A stretch of DNA of 36,762 nt, from contig DBXK01000014.1 of the NCBI GenBank assembly GCA_002309375.1, positions 33,457-70,218 of the forward strand. The letters are read 5' to 3'. Made by a program: the position numbers and the translations under genes. The notes beneath the pieces are model-generated. The model worked only from the letters and a program-made list of their open reading frames with translations, ran no database searches and had not been told where the DNA came from. Below are positions 7,775-15,383 of the stretch, in pieces (within the stretch, counting starts at the first letter, position 1; each line of letters begins with the position of its first letter). The DNA is from Christensenella sp. UBA1214. GTDB taxonomy: Bacteria > Bacillota > Clostridia > Christensenellales > CAG-138.

Positions 7775-7863
7775 AGCGGGATCGCGGTAAAACCGAAAAT
7801 ACAGAAACAGCGGCAGGATCGGTATCCTTAAATCACAGAAACACGGAAGGAGCCGATCCCGCT
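7775..7863 (+). promoter_or_regulatory. Long-range inverted repeat ending at the CAP-dockerin start codon
   Basis: AGCGGGATCG (7775-7784) is the exact reverse complement of CGATCCCGCT (7854-7863), which fills the space between the ribosome binding site GGAAGGAG and the ATG at 7864. The first arm can also pair with TCCCG at 7767-7771 (loop GAAAG), and a small GGAT/ATCC hairpin lies inside at 7816-7827. This could allow alternative mRNA folds. No clear promoter was found between 7761 and 7850. Confidence 0.45.
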
Positions 7864-9279
7864 ATGAAAAAACTGCTTTCAATCATGTTTGCTCTGCTGC
7901 TCATTGCACAGATACTGCCCGCTTATGCGGAGGAAGTCACCGAAGCGGCCTTTGAAGAAAAAGGCATCGTAAACGAAGAACCCGTTCAGCCGGGCGAAAC
8001 ACCTGTTCCGACGAATGAACCGAACCCGTCTTTCGCGCCGAATCCGCAGCCGGAACTCAACGGACCGGATGAAGAAGGTTACTGGCACTGCGGTTATTCT
8101 TCCCGCGAAAGATGCACGGAGGATGAGATCCGGGCAATGTTTTCCGGAGAAAACATTCAAACCGTTTATCCGCTGTTCAGCGAAATGCCGAGCGCCGTTT
8201 TCGCGCCGTGGATCCTCGGAGCCGTGAACGTGGAAAACGAACAGAAAGCCCTCAATCACGTCAACGCCATTCGCCGCCTTGAGGGCATCGACGAGCTGAC
8301 GCTTTCCGACGCGGAGATCGAAAATGCCCAATATGCCGCTTGGATCTGTGCACATAACCATTCGATCGACCATGCGCCTTCCTGCGACCTGGAGATTCCC
8401 GAGGAATTCTGCACCAACGGCTTCGGGGGCTGCCAGACCGGCAACCTCTACATGGGTCAAGCAAGCATCTCCGGCCAGATCGCATCCTATATGTCCGACC
8501 GCCAGAGCAACAACCTCGCAAACGTCGGCCACCGCCAGCATATCCTCGATCCCCGCCTCAGCAGCGTAGGCTTCGGCCAGGTCGGCGATTTCAAATCCAT
8601 GTCTGTCCGCGACAAGAGCAATCCCGTTCAGGAATCGTATGATTTCATCTCATGGCCCGTGTCCGATAATATGCCGGTCATTCCGGAGATGTTCGCCTAT
8701 AACTCTCCGTGGAGCATCACCTTCCGCCCCGGCACGATCAAAATGCCTTCCGTCAACGATTCGCTGACGGTCGTGATCAGCAGGGAAGGCGAGATCGTTG
8801 CCGAGCTCGTTTACGGCGTGTCCCCGTCAATGCCCGAAGATGCCGCAAATTACACGAGCACCGGTGAATACATCCGGATCGGGCAAAGCTACGCACGCGG
8901 CATCACGATCGTTTTCCGTCCGCACCTGACATCGAACAGCGCGCTTTGCGGCGAGTATACGGTTGAGATCGGCAATCTCCGCAACGGCACGACGAACGAG
9001 CATTTCACCGTCAAGTACAAGGTCAACTTCCTCGATCTTGCCGAACCGGACGAACCTGGCGCCGAGGAACCTATTACTCCCGCCTTGATCGGCGATATTG
9101 ACGGCAACGGTTTTGTGGTTGTTTCCGATGCGCTGCTCGCAATGCGTTTCGCGATGGGTATCTGCGGTCTCGACGAGGCGCAGCAGACCGTATGCGATGT
9201 GAACGGAGACGGCAGGGGAGACATCACAGACGCCGTACTGATCCTCCGCTTCGCGATGGGCACGATAGGCGGGCTGTGA
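7864..9279 (+). CDS. Secreted CAP/SCP-domain protein with C-terminal type I dockerin
   Basis: A 471-aa exported protein with a signal peptide (MKKLLSIMFALLLIAQILP, then AYA). An acidic, proline-rich linker covers residues 25-70. A CAP (SCP/PR1-like) domain spans about 125-265, shown by LNHVNAIRRLEGIDELTLS, the histidine-rich AHNHSIDH, and the signature GHRQHILDPRLSSVGFG. The glutamate usual in the central CAP motif is not seen at GGCQTGNLY. Residues 285-390 look like a beta-rich domain I do not recognise. Residues 408-471 are a dockerin with two calcium-binding repeats (GDIDGNGFVVVSDALLAMRF and CDVNGDGRGDITDAVLILRF), so the protein should dock onto a cohesin, most simply that of the scaffold protein encoded upstream. 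The biochemical role of the CAP domain is unknown. Confidence 0.88.
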   Translation: MKKLLSIMFALLLIAQILPAYAEEVTEAAFEEKGIVNEEPVQPGETPVPTNEPNPSFAPNPQPELNGPDEEGYWHCGYSSRERCTEDEIRAMFSGENIQTVYPLFSEMPSAVFAPWILGAVNVENEQKALNHVNAIRRLEGIDELTLSDAEIENAQYAAWICAHNHSIDHAPSCDLEIPEEFCTNGFGGCQTGNLYMGQASISGQIASYMSDRQSNNLANVGHRQHILDPRLSSVGFGQVGDFKSMSVRDKSNPVQESYDFISWPVSDNMPVIPEMFAYNSPWSITFRPGTIKMPSVNDSLTVVISREGEIVAELVYGVSPSMPEDAANYTSTGEYIRIGQSYARGITIVFRPHLTSNSALCGEYTVEIGNLRNGTTNEHFTVKYKVNFLDLAEPDEPGAEEPITPALIGDIDGNGFVVVSDALLAMRFAMGICGLDEAQQTVCDVNGDGRGDITDAVLILRFAMGTIGGL

Positions 9280-9304
9280 TCCGTACCCCGGAAGACGGCG
9301 GCGT

Positions 9305-9333
9305 TTGACAAAAACGGTCCGTTCAGCTATACT
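9305..9333 (+). promoter_or_regulatory. Promoter for metallophosphatase-GNAT pair
   Basis: TTGACA (9305-9310), a 17-nt spacer and TATACT (9328-9333), 33 nt before the start codon at 9367. Confidence 0.82.
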
Positions 9334-9366
9334 AATATTTCAGGCGAAAAGCAAAGGAGTTCTGAA

Positions 9367-10080
9367 ATGGCAACTTACGCAACAAGCGACCTGCACGGTT
9401 ACCCGCTTGGAAAAATTAAGGAAATGCTTGAAAAAGCAGGCTTCACGGAAGACGATACGCTCTTTATCCTCGGCGACGTCGTCGACCGCAACGGCGACGG
9501 CGGCGTTGGACTGCTGCGCTTTATAATGGAGCAGCCGAATTTTGAATTCATAATCGGAAACCATGAGGATATGCTCCTTAACTGTGCATTCCTCTTCGAG
9601 GAGATCACCGAAGAAAGCATTGCGGCGCTTTCACCGGACTGCATGAAGCATTACGATCGTTATATGCGCAACGGCGGGGGAGTGACGATCGAGAATCTCA
9701 GAAAGCTCAAGCTGGATGATCAGGATGCTTTTGCGGATCTGATGGATTTCCTGCGCAATGCACCGATCTATGGTGCGGAAACCGTCAATGGACGGGACTT
9801 CCTGCTGATCCACGGCGGCCTGAAGGATTTTTCAAAGGAGAAAAAGCTCAAGGATTATAACCGATTCGATATCCTGTGGGAACGTCCGAAAATCACGGAC
9901 GAGTATTTTGACGAAATCATAACGGTCTTCGGACATACACCGACGCTGTATTACGGCGACGATCACGCAGGTAAGGTGATCAAAACAAGGACTTGGATCA
10001 ATATCGATACCGGCGCCGCTTCGGGGCTTCCTCCGGCGCTGCTGCGCCTTGATGATCTTGAAGTCTTCTATGGCGAATGA
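9367..10080 (+). CDS. Calcineurin-like metallophosphatase (Ser/Thr phosphatase type)
   Basis: A 237-aa cytosolic protein with the ordered metal-binding motifs of the PPP/metallophosphatase family: SDLHG (residues 7-11), GDVVDRNGDG (36-45), GNHE (64-67), IHGG near 150 and FGHTPT near 190. Such enzymes bind two metal ions and hydrolyse phosphomonoesters or dinucleoside polyphosphates; bacterial members act on phosphoproteins or Ap4A. The start is supported by AAAGGAG upstream and by the promoter at 9305. The next gene begins 3 nt after the stop, so the two are translationally coupled. The substrate is not clear. Confidence 0.9.
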   Translation: MATYATSDLHGYPLGKIKEMLEKAGFTEDDTLFILGDVVDRNGDGGVGLLRFIMEQPNFEFIIGNHEDMLLNCAFLFEEITEESIAALSPDCMKHYDRYMRNGGGVTIENLRKLKLDDQDAFADLMDFLRNAPIYGAETVNGRDFLLIHGGLKDFSKEKKLKDYNRFDILWERPKITDEYFDEIITVFGHTPTLYYGDDHAGKVIKTRTWINIDTGAASGLPPALLRLDDLEVFYGE

Positions 10081-10083
10081 GAA

Positions 10084-10761
10084 ATGGAGAAGATCGGAGA
10101 AAAAACGATATCGTCGGAAGAATACCTCCGTTCTCCCGCAACGGCTTCATCGCTTCCGTTTTGGAAAGCAGAGCATATTGTCGTGCCGGACAGCATGCGC
10201 ATCCTGCGGAACGACGAGTTCGAAAGAGAGGCGTTTAACGACTGTGAAGACGAGCCGTATTTCAAGCTCGTCCATCGTCTGAAATGCCCGAAAAGGCCCG
10301 CTTTGCCCGCCGGATACAGGCTTTCTTCGGCGTCTTATGAAGAATTCTCGGAGCATATCACGGCCTGTTACGGCGGAGGCCCTTCGGCGGATGAGCTGCG
10401 GGATTATGAAAAGCATTCGGCCTTCGATCCCGATCTTTGGCTTGCCGTGCGTGATGAAGAAGGCCGCGTTGCCGCTTCCGGCATTGCCGAGATCGACAGC
10501 AGAATCGGCGAAGGCGTGCTCGAATGGATCCAGGTCTCTAAGGCGCACCGCAGGCGCGGCCTCGGCGAATTCCTCGTTCGCGAACTGCTTTGGCGGATGC
10601 GGGAGAAAGCCTCGTTCGTGACCGTTTCGGGCGAAATCGGAAATCCATCCGATCCTCTCGCGCTGTATCTGCGCTGCGGCTTTTCCGAAAAAACGGTATG
10701 GCATGTTCTGAAAAAAAGCAGAGCGAACGATCCCATCCCGATGCGCCGGGATCAGCTGTGA
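10084..10761 (+). CDS. GNAT-family N-acetyltransferase
   Basis: A 225-aa protein. The C-terminal half shows the acetyl-CoA-binding signature of the GNAT fold, with WIQVSKAHRRRGLGEFLVRE at about residues 150-170 and a final strand LYLRCGFSEK typical of motif B. The first 75 residues are an extra N-terminal region of unknown role. There is no strong ribosome binding site. It starts 3 nt after the phosphatase stop, so it is probably translated by coupling. The acceptor substrate is unknown. Confidence 0.85.
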   Translation: MEKIGEKTISSEEYLRSPATASSLPFWKAEHIVVPDSMRILRNDEFEREAFNDCEDEPYFKLVHRLKCPKRPALPAGYRLSSASYEEFSEHITACYGGGPSADELRDYEKHSAFDPDLWLAVRDEEGRVAASGIAEIDSRIGEGVLEWIQVSKAHRRRGLGEFLVRELLWRMREKASFVTVSGEIGNPSDPLALYLRCGFSEKTVWHVLKKSRANDPIPMRRDQL

Positions 10762-10824
10762 ACCCTGAAACGGCAATGAAGAGCGTGCTGACCTCGCATA
10801 TGCAGCTGAGGCCTTATACAATAA

Positions 10825-10860
10825 AAAGACCGTCCCGTTTTTCGCCGGGACGGTTTTGCT
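10825..10860. terminator. Bidirectional terminator between convergent genes
   Basis: ACCGTCCCG (10829-10837) and CGGGACGGT (10846-10854) form a 9-bp stem. The minus-strand side is followed by CTTTTTAT and the plus-strand side by TTTG. It would end both the GNAT transcript and the 13-gene minus-strand operon. Confidence 0.82.
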
Positions 10861-10890
10861 TTTGAGATAACGTGCAATCAAAGCTTGCTA

Positions 10891-11310
10891 TCAATAGTAG
10901 TAATAATAGTACCTTGGCTTGGATGTAAAAAAGTCGATCTCGCCGCTTGCGATGAGAATGATAAAGAGCACGAGGAACACGGTGAAGATGATGCCGACGA
11001 TCAAACCGGCCCGCGCAAGGTTCCTGCCGATCGTGGCCTGCTTGCTGCCGGCTCCGCAGAATTCCATAAAGCTCCTGGCTTTGCCGAGACCGATCGCAGA
11101 GAAGATGATCCCGAGGAAGCTGAGGAAAAGAGTGCAGGCAAAAGCCAGACCGAGGATGCCCCATACGAGCACGGGAGTGGGATTTCCGAGCGGCCCTTTG
11201 TAGGTCGAAGCTGCGGTTTTGTTTTTGACAGGGCTTTCGATTATTTGCCCGCAGTTGGAACAGAACTGGCTGTTTTCGGCGATCTCGGCGCCGCATTTGT
11301 TACAATACAT
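10891..11310 (-). CDS. Zinc-ribbon membrane protein with hexa-tyrosine tail
   Basis: A 139-aa protein with an N-terminal zinc ribbon (CNKCGAEI at 3-10, CSNCGQ at 17-22), a short linker, then two membrane segments at about residues 46-74 and 100-121, and a C-terminus ending in KPRYYYYYY. The start is well supported by AAGGAGGT. It is the last gene of the lipid operon, 12 nt behind the hydrolase. Zinc-ribbon membrane proteins of this kind are common and uncharacterised in Clostridia. The six terminal tyrosines are unusual. Confidence 0.82.
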   Translation of the reverse strand: MYCNKCGAEIAENSQFCSNCGQIIESPVKNKTAASTYKGPLGNPTPVLVWGILGLAFACTLFLSFLGIIFSAIGLGKARSFMEFCGAGSKQATIGRNLARAGLIVGIIFTVFLVLFIILIASGEIDFFTSKPRYYYYYY

Positions 11311-11322
11311 ATAATGACCTCC

Positions 11323-12255
11323 TTATAGTTTGGTAATATAGTCTATGACAGCTTTATCATAAGCTTCCGGGTCGGTAAGGCGGAGACGCGAATGCCCGCC
11401 GTGATCGAACCAATGGATGAACTTGGCTTGCGAGGGACAGCGGTCGAACATCTCCTGCGCTTTTTCGGGGACAGAGAACGGATCCTCCTTGCTGTGAATG
11501 AATAATATCGGCCGATGCATATCGAGTATGCGCTTTTTGGGGCCGTCGTTCTTCGGGTCGATGCGGCAGAACATGCGGATGTAGAGCATGGTTTCGAAAA
11601 GGAACGGGAAAAGCGGGTGCTTATCCCGGACCATGTGACAGCGGCAGGAATCATAGAAGCACTGGTACATGCCGTCCGCGATGATGCCAGCAATGCTGTC
11701 GGGGCAGTCTTTGCTGACTGCGGCGAAGAGCGCTGCGGAAGAGCCGATGCAGATACCGTGCAGGACCACTTTGTTGATGTTGAAACGTTCCTTTAGGAGC
11801 TTAGTCCATGCTATAACGTCGCGGTATTCACGAAATCCGAGGTAATTGAACCTTCCGTCGGAACGCCCGTGGGAGCGGGGATCGATCACGAGAACATTCC
11901 AGCCCGACTTGCTGTAAGGCCAGGCATAATGGTAGGAATACGTGCAGGCCTCCATGCGTCCCGGAAGGATGATAACGGCGCTCGAACCGCCGAAATCGAA
12001 GTACTGACCATAAAGACGGCAGCCGTCATTCTCGATCTCAACATCGATATAGTCGTCGGCGTGCAGACGCCCCCATTCCATGGCGTCGTCATAGAGACGG
12101 CAATATTCATTGTCGGAAGGCATGCTCGGCTGCCTTCCCCAGCCTTCCTTCCCGGGGCGCATGACCAGCGCACGGAAAATGAAAAACGATAAGCACATGG
12201 TGGGGAGTATAAACAGGCCGATAACGCCTAGCAAGATGTAAAGAACGACTTCCAT
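11323..12255 (-). CDS. Membrane-anchored alpha/beta hydrolase with predicted Cys nucleophile
   Basis: A 310-aa protein with an N-terminal membrane segment (residues 4-30) and an alpha/beta hydrolase fold: an ILPGR oxyanion strand near 96-100, VIDPRSHGRSDG at 123-134, the nucleophile elbow HGICIGSSA (166-174), a likely acid D258 (SKEDPF) and a histidine in HGGHS (285-289). The elbow has cysteine 169 where most family members have serine, as in dienelactone hydrolases. The codon is TGC. Its relatives in this operon, encoded at 16346 and 22799, keep serine. It probably acts on an ester or thioester at the membrane. A GAGG lies 5 nt before the ATG. Confidence 0.85.
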   Translation of the reverse strand: MEVVLYILLGVIGLFILPTMCLSFFIFRALVMRPGKEGWGRQPSMPSDNEYCRLYDDAMEWGRLHADDYIDVEIENDGCRLYGQYFDFGGSSAVIILPGRMEACTYSYHYAWPYSKSGWNVLVIDPRSHGRSDGRFNYLGFREYRDVIAWTKLLKERFNINKVVLHGICIGSSAALFAAVSKDCPDSIAGIIADGMYQCFYDSCRCHMVRDKHPLFPFLFETMLYIRMFCRIDPKNDGPKKRILDMHRPILFIHSKEDPFSVPEKAQEMFDRCPSQAKFIHWFDHGGHSRLRLTDPEAYDKAVIDYITKL

Positions 12256-12262
12256 CAGAACC

Positions 12263-13939
12263 TCACGAAACGCCTATGATCCAACTGTAGACTTCCTGCC
12301 CGCCCCATTCGAAATCGAGCTCAAGCAAAGGGAACTCTTCCTCGAGCGCATTGCGGATCTCGCTTTCGAGCGAAACGTCGACACTCTTCCCGCGGAAGAA
12401 TACGCACGTTTCCCTTTCGGCAAAGCCGTTCAGCTTCTTAAGCCCCTCGACAACTGTGGTGACAAGGTCGGAGGAAGTGAAAACAAGCTCGTCGCCGCAA
12501 AGCGCGATGTAATCGTTCTCACTGCAGCTGACGCCGATTCCGGTGAAATCACGCGCCGCAGGAGCAACGAGCAGTGTCTGCGTGCTTGAAATACCGAGCT
12601 GCATCTGATTCATGCGCATCTCGGTATCGCTGCTGTCCTGAACGTCCATTGCGAGAGCAAAATAGCCTTCCGCGGGCGTTTTTGCCGGAAGCACATGAAC
12701 ATTGTCCTTCCCGGAGAGCTGGACCGCCTGACGCGCGGCGAGCATCATGTTCACCCCGTTGGGGAGGATGACGATCTCATCAGCGTCGGTATCGGAGATC
12801 GCGGCAACGAATTCCTGCGATGAAGAGTTCATTGTCGGCCCGCCGTCGAGGATCGAACTGCATCCGAGGCCGCGGAAAATGCGCTTCAGGCCTTCGCCGT
12901 TGGCAACGGCGATCACCGCGAGCGGCTTATGCTCCGATCTTGCAGGTTCCGCTTTTTCCGCGCGGCGCTGTTCGTCGTATTCATTGCGCTGCAGCTGCAT
13001 ATTCTCAAGCTTAAAGGTCAGAAATTCGCCGTATTGCTGGCAGAATTCAATGATCCCGGAAGGCGATTTCGTATGCACGTGTACCTTCACCCTGAGCTTG
13101 TCCTGAACAATAACGATGGATTCGCCGCAGCTGCTGAGAACGGCAAGCAGATCGCGTTCCTTGAAATCCTGCTTGTATCCCGGCTTTTTCATGAGCTGGA
13201 GGATGAACTCCATGCAGTAGCCTTCGATGAAATCGCTGTTTTCATCGAATTTGGAAAGATCGGGCGCGGGATTTGCCGGAATTCCTGCGGCCAGGGAAAC
13301 CGGCGCGGCTGTTTCTGAGGACTGCGGTACGGAACCGGTCAAGGCTTCGTACATGCCCCGCACGATCTCGAGGTAACCGCGGCCGCCGCTGTCGATAACG
13401 TTCATCTCGGCGAGCACGGGCAGCAGCTTCGGCGTTGCGGCAAGGCTGATCTCCATATTGGATATGTATGAAGTCAGCAGTGCTTCAACATCCGGAATGC
13501 GCCGCTGCTGCGATGCGGGCTCGATCCCTTCGCGTGCAACGGTCAGGATCGTGCCTTCAACGGGCTTGATCACCGCTTCATATGCGACTTTATAGCCGCG
13601 GATGAATGCGTTGCGCAGTTCGACCGCCGTCACAGAGGAATACCTCGAAAGCTCAAGATAGATCCCCTTGAAGATCTGGGAAAGTATTACGCCCGAATTG
13701 CCTCTTGCGCCGAGCAGCATGCCGCCGGAAAGCGCTTTGAGGTATTCGTTCGCGGCGCTGGTGCTTTTTGCGCAGCGGATGCCGTTTTCGAGCGTGAGGC
13801 GCATGTTGGTTCCCGTATCGCCGTCGGCAACGGGGAAGACGTTCAGCGCATTCAATTCTTTTTCATATCGGGCGAGCCGGTTCAATCCGCCGTGGATCAG
13901 CTTTTCAAACAGCGCGCCGTCGATCCTCTTTGTAATCAT
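12263..13939 (-). CDS. fakA: Fatty acid kinase catalytic subunit FakA (DAK2/YloV family)
   Basis: A 558-aa protein, the normal length for FakA. The N-terminal DAK2 domain carries the ATP/metal motif NVFPVADGDTGTNM (residues 33-46), followed by GARGNSGVILSQIFKG, the conserved glycine-rich part of the fold, and a C-terminal DegV-like/DAK-phosphatase region. FakA phosphorylates fatty acids held by a DegV-family FakB protein to give acyl-phosphate for phospholipid synthesis by the PlsX/PlsY route. A DegV protein gene lies two genes upstream in the same operon, fitting that partnership. The start codon overlaps the transporter stop (ATGA), and AAAGGA precedes it. Confidence 0.9.
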   Translation of the reverse strand: MITKRIDGALFEKLIHGGLNRLARYEKELNALNVFPVADGDTGTNMRLTLENGIRCAKSTSAANEYLKALSGGMLLGARGNSGVILSQIFKGIYLELSRYSSVTAVELRNAFIRGYKVAYEAVIKPVEGTILTVAREGIEPASQQRRIPDVEALLTSYISNMEISLAATPKLLPVLAEMNVIDSGGRGYLEIVRGMYEALTGSVPQSSETAAPVSLAAGIPANPAPDLSKFDENSDFIEGYCMEFILQLMKKPGYKQDFKERDLLAVLSSCGESIVIVQDKLRVKVHVHTKSPSGIIEFCQQYGEFLTFKLENMQLQRNEYDEQRRAEKAEPARSEHKPLAVIAVANGEGLKRIFRGLGCSSILDGGPTMNSSSQEFVAAISDTDADEIVILPNGVNMMLAARQAVQLSGKDNVHVLPAKTPAEGYFALAMDVQDSSDTEMRMNQMQLGISSTQTLLVAPAARDFTGIGVSCSENDYIALCGDELVFTSSDLVTTVVEGLKKLNGFAERETCVFFRGKSVDVSLESEIRNALEEEFPLLELDFEWGGQEVYSWIIGVS

Positions 13940-15306
13940 TTCGATCCTTTATCATCAGTTTTTTTGCCGAGCTTCATGAGCGATTTCGGCAGGATGAACG
14001 TCAGCACGAACGATACGATCGTACCGATCGCGGCAATGAGCGTTATATATGCAACAGCAGGGACCTGCCCTTCGGGAACGTTCTCGGATGCTTTCTTGAG
14101 AGCGGTAAGCACGACTCCGGTGCCGATGCCCGTTGCAATGCCTGCGAAAAGGCCCTGCACGGCGAAATACATTGCCGAGTTCGTAACGTTCGTTTTTTCC
14201 TCCTCCTCGGCGGCAAGCTGGGAGGGAATGGAATATGCGACTGCGAACATCGCGCCGATCGCGAACGAGCTTATGAGGCCGGTAATGACGGAACAAATGG
14301 TCTTTGCCATACCGCCGCCCATCAGACCGACGAAGAACATTGCGAGCATGCCGATCGAATAGGTGATCAGCGTATAGCGGAACGCAGCGCCGAAGCCGTG
14401 CTTCTTGATGATATGGTTATAAAGCATCAGCGTCAGCGGCACGGGAGCGAAAGCGCACATCATCACGAGCATCATGCTCATTCCGACCGAGGAGAAGTAT
14501 TCATTGATACCGCTCAGGAACAGCTGCACGCTGAAGGTCATGAACGAATAGACGACCATCCATTTGATGAAGGTCTTGTTTTTGAAAGTGCAGCGGAGGG
14601 AGGAGAAAAGATGCACGGAGTGCGATTCGCCCGATTTGGATTTGTCGATATCGAGGGAGGATTTCTCCTTGATCATGAACAGCGGGATAAGCATGGTGGC
14701 CACGAGCGGCAGAACAAGGAGCGCAACGATGCGGATATTGATGCCGTTCAGGAGCATGCGGACCACAACATAGCCGAGAATGAAGTAGAGGATATCGCAG
14801 ACGGACTTGGTGTTGGAAATGATGCTTCGCTCACGCTCGGTCTCGACGATCTCGGTGAAGGTCGCATAGTAGGTGACCATAGTAAGAGTATAGAAGCTGT
14901 AAAAGATGACCAGCAGGATACCGTAGTAAATGGTATTGATGAGCGTCGCGCCGGAGGGATTCGGGATCACGAGGAAAAGCAGATATGCTGCGATCATCGG
15001 CACAAGTCCGATCACGATCGAGGGCCTGCGGCGCCCGAAACGGGATTTGAGCTGATCGGTGAAAGACGCCATGGGAATGTCGATAACACCGTCGACGATC
15101 TTTGCAATGAGCGTGAAAAGAGCCCACAGCCCGGCCACGACGAGGTCATTGCCGGTATAGGTCTGGAAAGGAAGATCCTTCTGCGCAAACCCGCCTGCGA
15201 TCAGCGCGCTGCAAAGATAGGAACCCATCATCAGATTGAGCATGTTGACGCCCATGCCGGAAATGGCATAAAGCATCATCTGGGATCGTTTCGTCAGTTT
15301 TTTCAT
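13936..15306 (-). CDS. GPH/MelB-type MFS transporter
   Basis: A 456-aa membrane protein with about 12 helices. The signature IVDGVIDIPMASFTDQL followed by KSRFGRRRPSIVIG is the conserved loop of the glycoside-pentoside-hexuronide:cation symporter family. Family members usually carry sugars, but the same fold includes the lysophospholipid carrier MFSD2A. Here the gene lies between the DegV gene and fakA, inside a lipid operon, so a lysolipid or fatty-acid-related substrate is more likely than a sugar. That is inference. It lies 77 nt after the DegV gene, the widest gap in the operon, and overlaps fakA by 4 nt. Confidence 0.85.
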   Translation of the reverse strand: MKKLTKRSQMMLYAISGMGVNMLNLMMGSYLCSALIAGGFAQKDLPFQTYTGNDLVVAGLWALFTLIAKIVDGVIDIPMASFTDQLKSRFGRRRPSIVIGLVPMIAAYLLFLVIPNPSGATLINTIYYGILLVIFYSFYTLTMVTYYATFTEIVETERERSIISNTKSVCDILYFILGYVVVRMLLNGINIRIVALLVLPLVATMLIPLFMIKEKSSLDIDKSKSGESHSVHLFSSLRCTFKNKTFIKWMVVYSFMTFSVQLFLSGINEYFSSVGMSMMLVMMCAFAPVPLTLMLYNHIIKKHGFGAAFRYTLITYSIGMLAMFFVGLMGGGMAKTICSVITGLISSFAIGAMFAVAYSIPSQLAAEEEEKTNVTNSAMYFAVQGLFAGIATGIGTGVVLTALKKASENVPEGQVPAVAYITLIAAIGTIVSFVLTFILPKSLMKLGKKTDDKGSK

Positions 15307-15383
15307 TTCTGTTTTACTGCTTAAAAAGCATCCTTCCTGGCATTAAGCCGCAGATTATTGCCGCCGTGCGGAACAGTGACTGA

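Noticed and set aside
4078..9279. A true cellulosome gene cluster
   Set aside because: There are no glycoside hydrolases, carbohydrate-binding modules or SLH anchor proteins in the window; only the cohesin and dockerin modules support the comparison.
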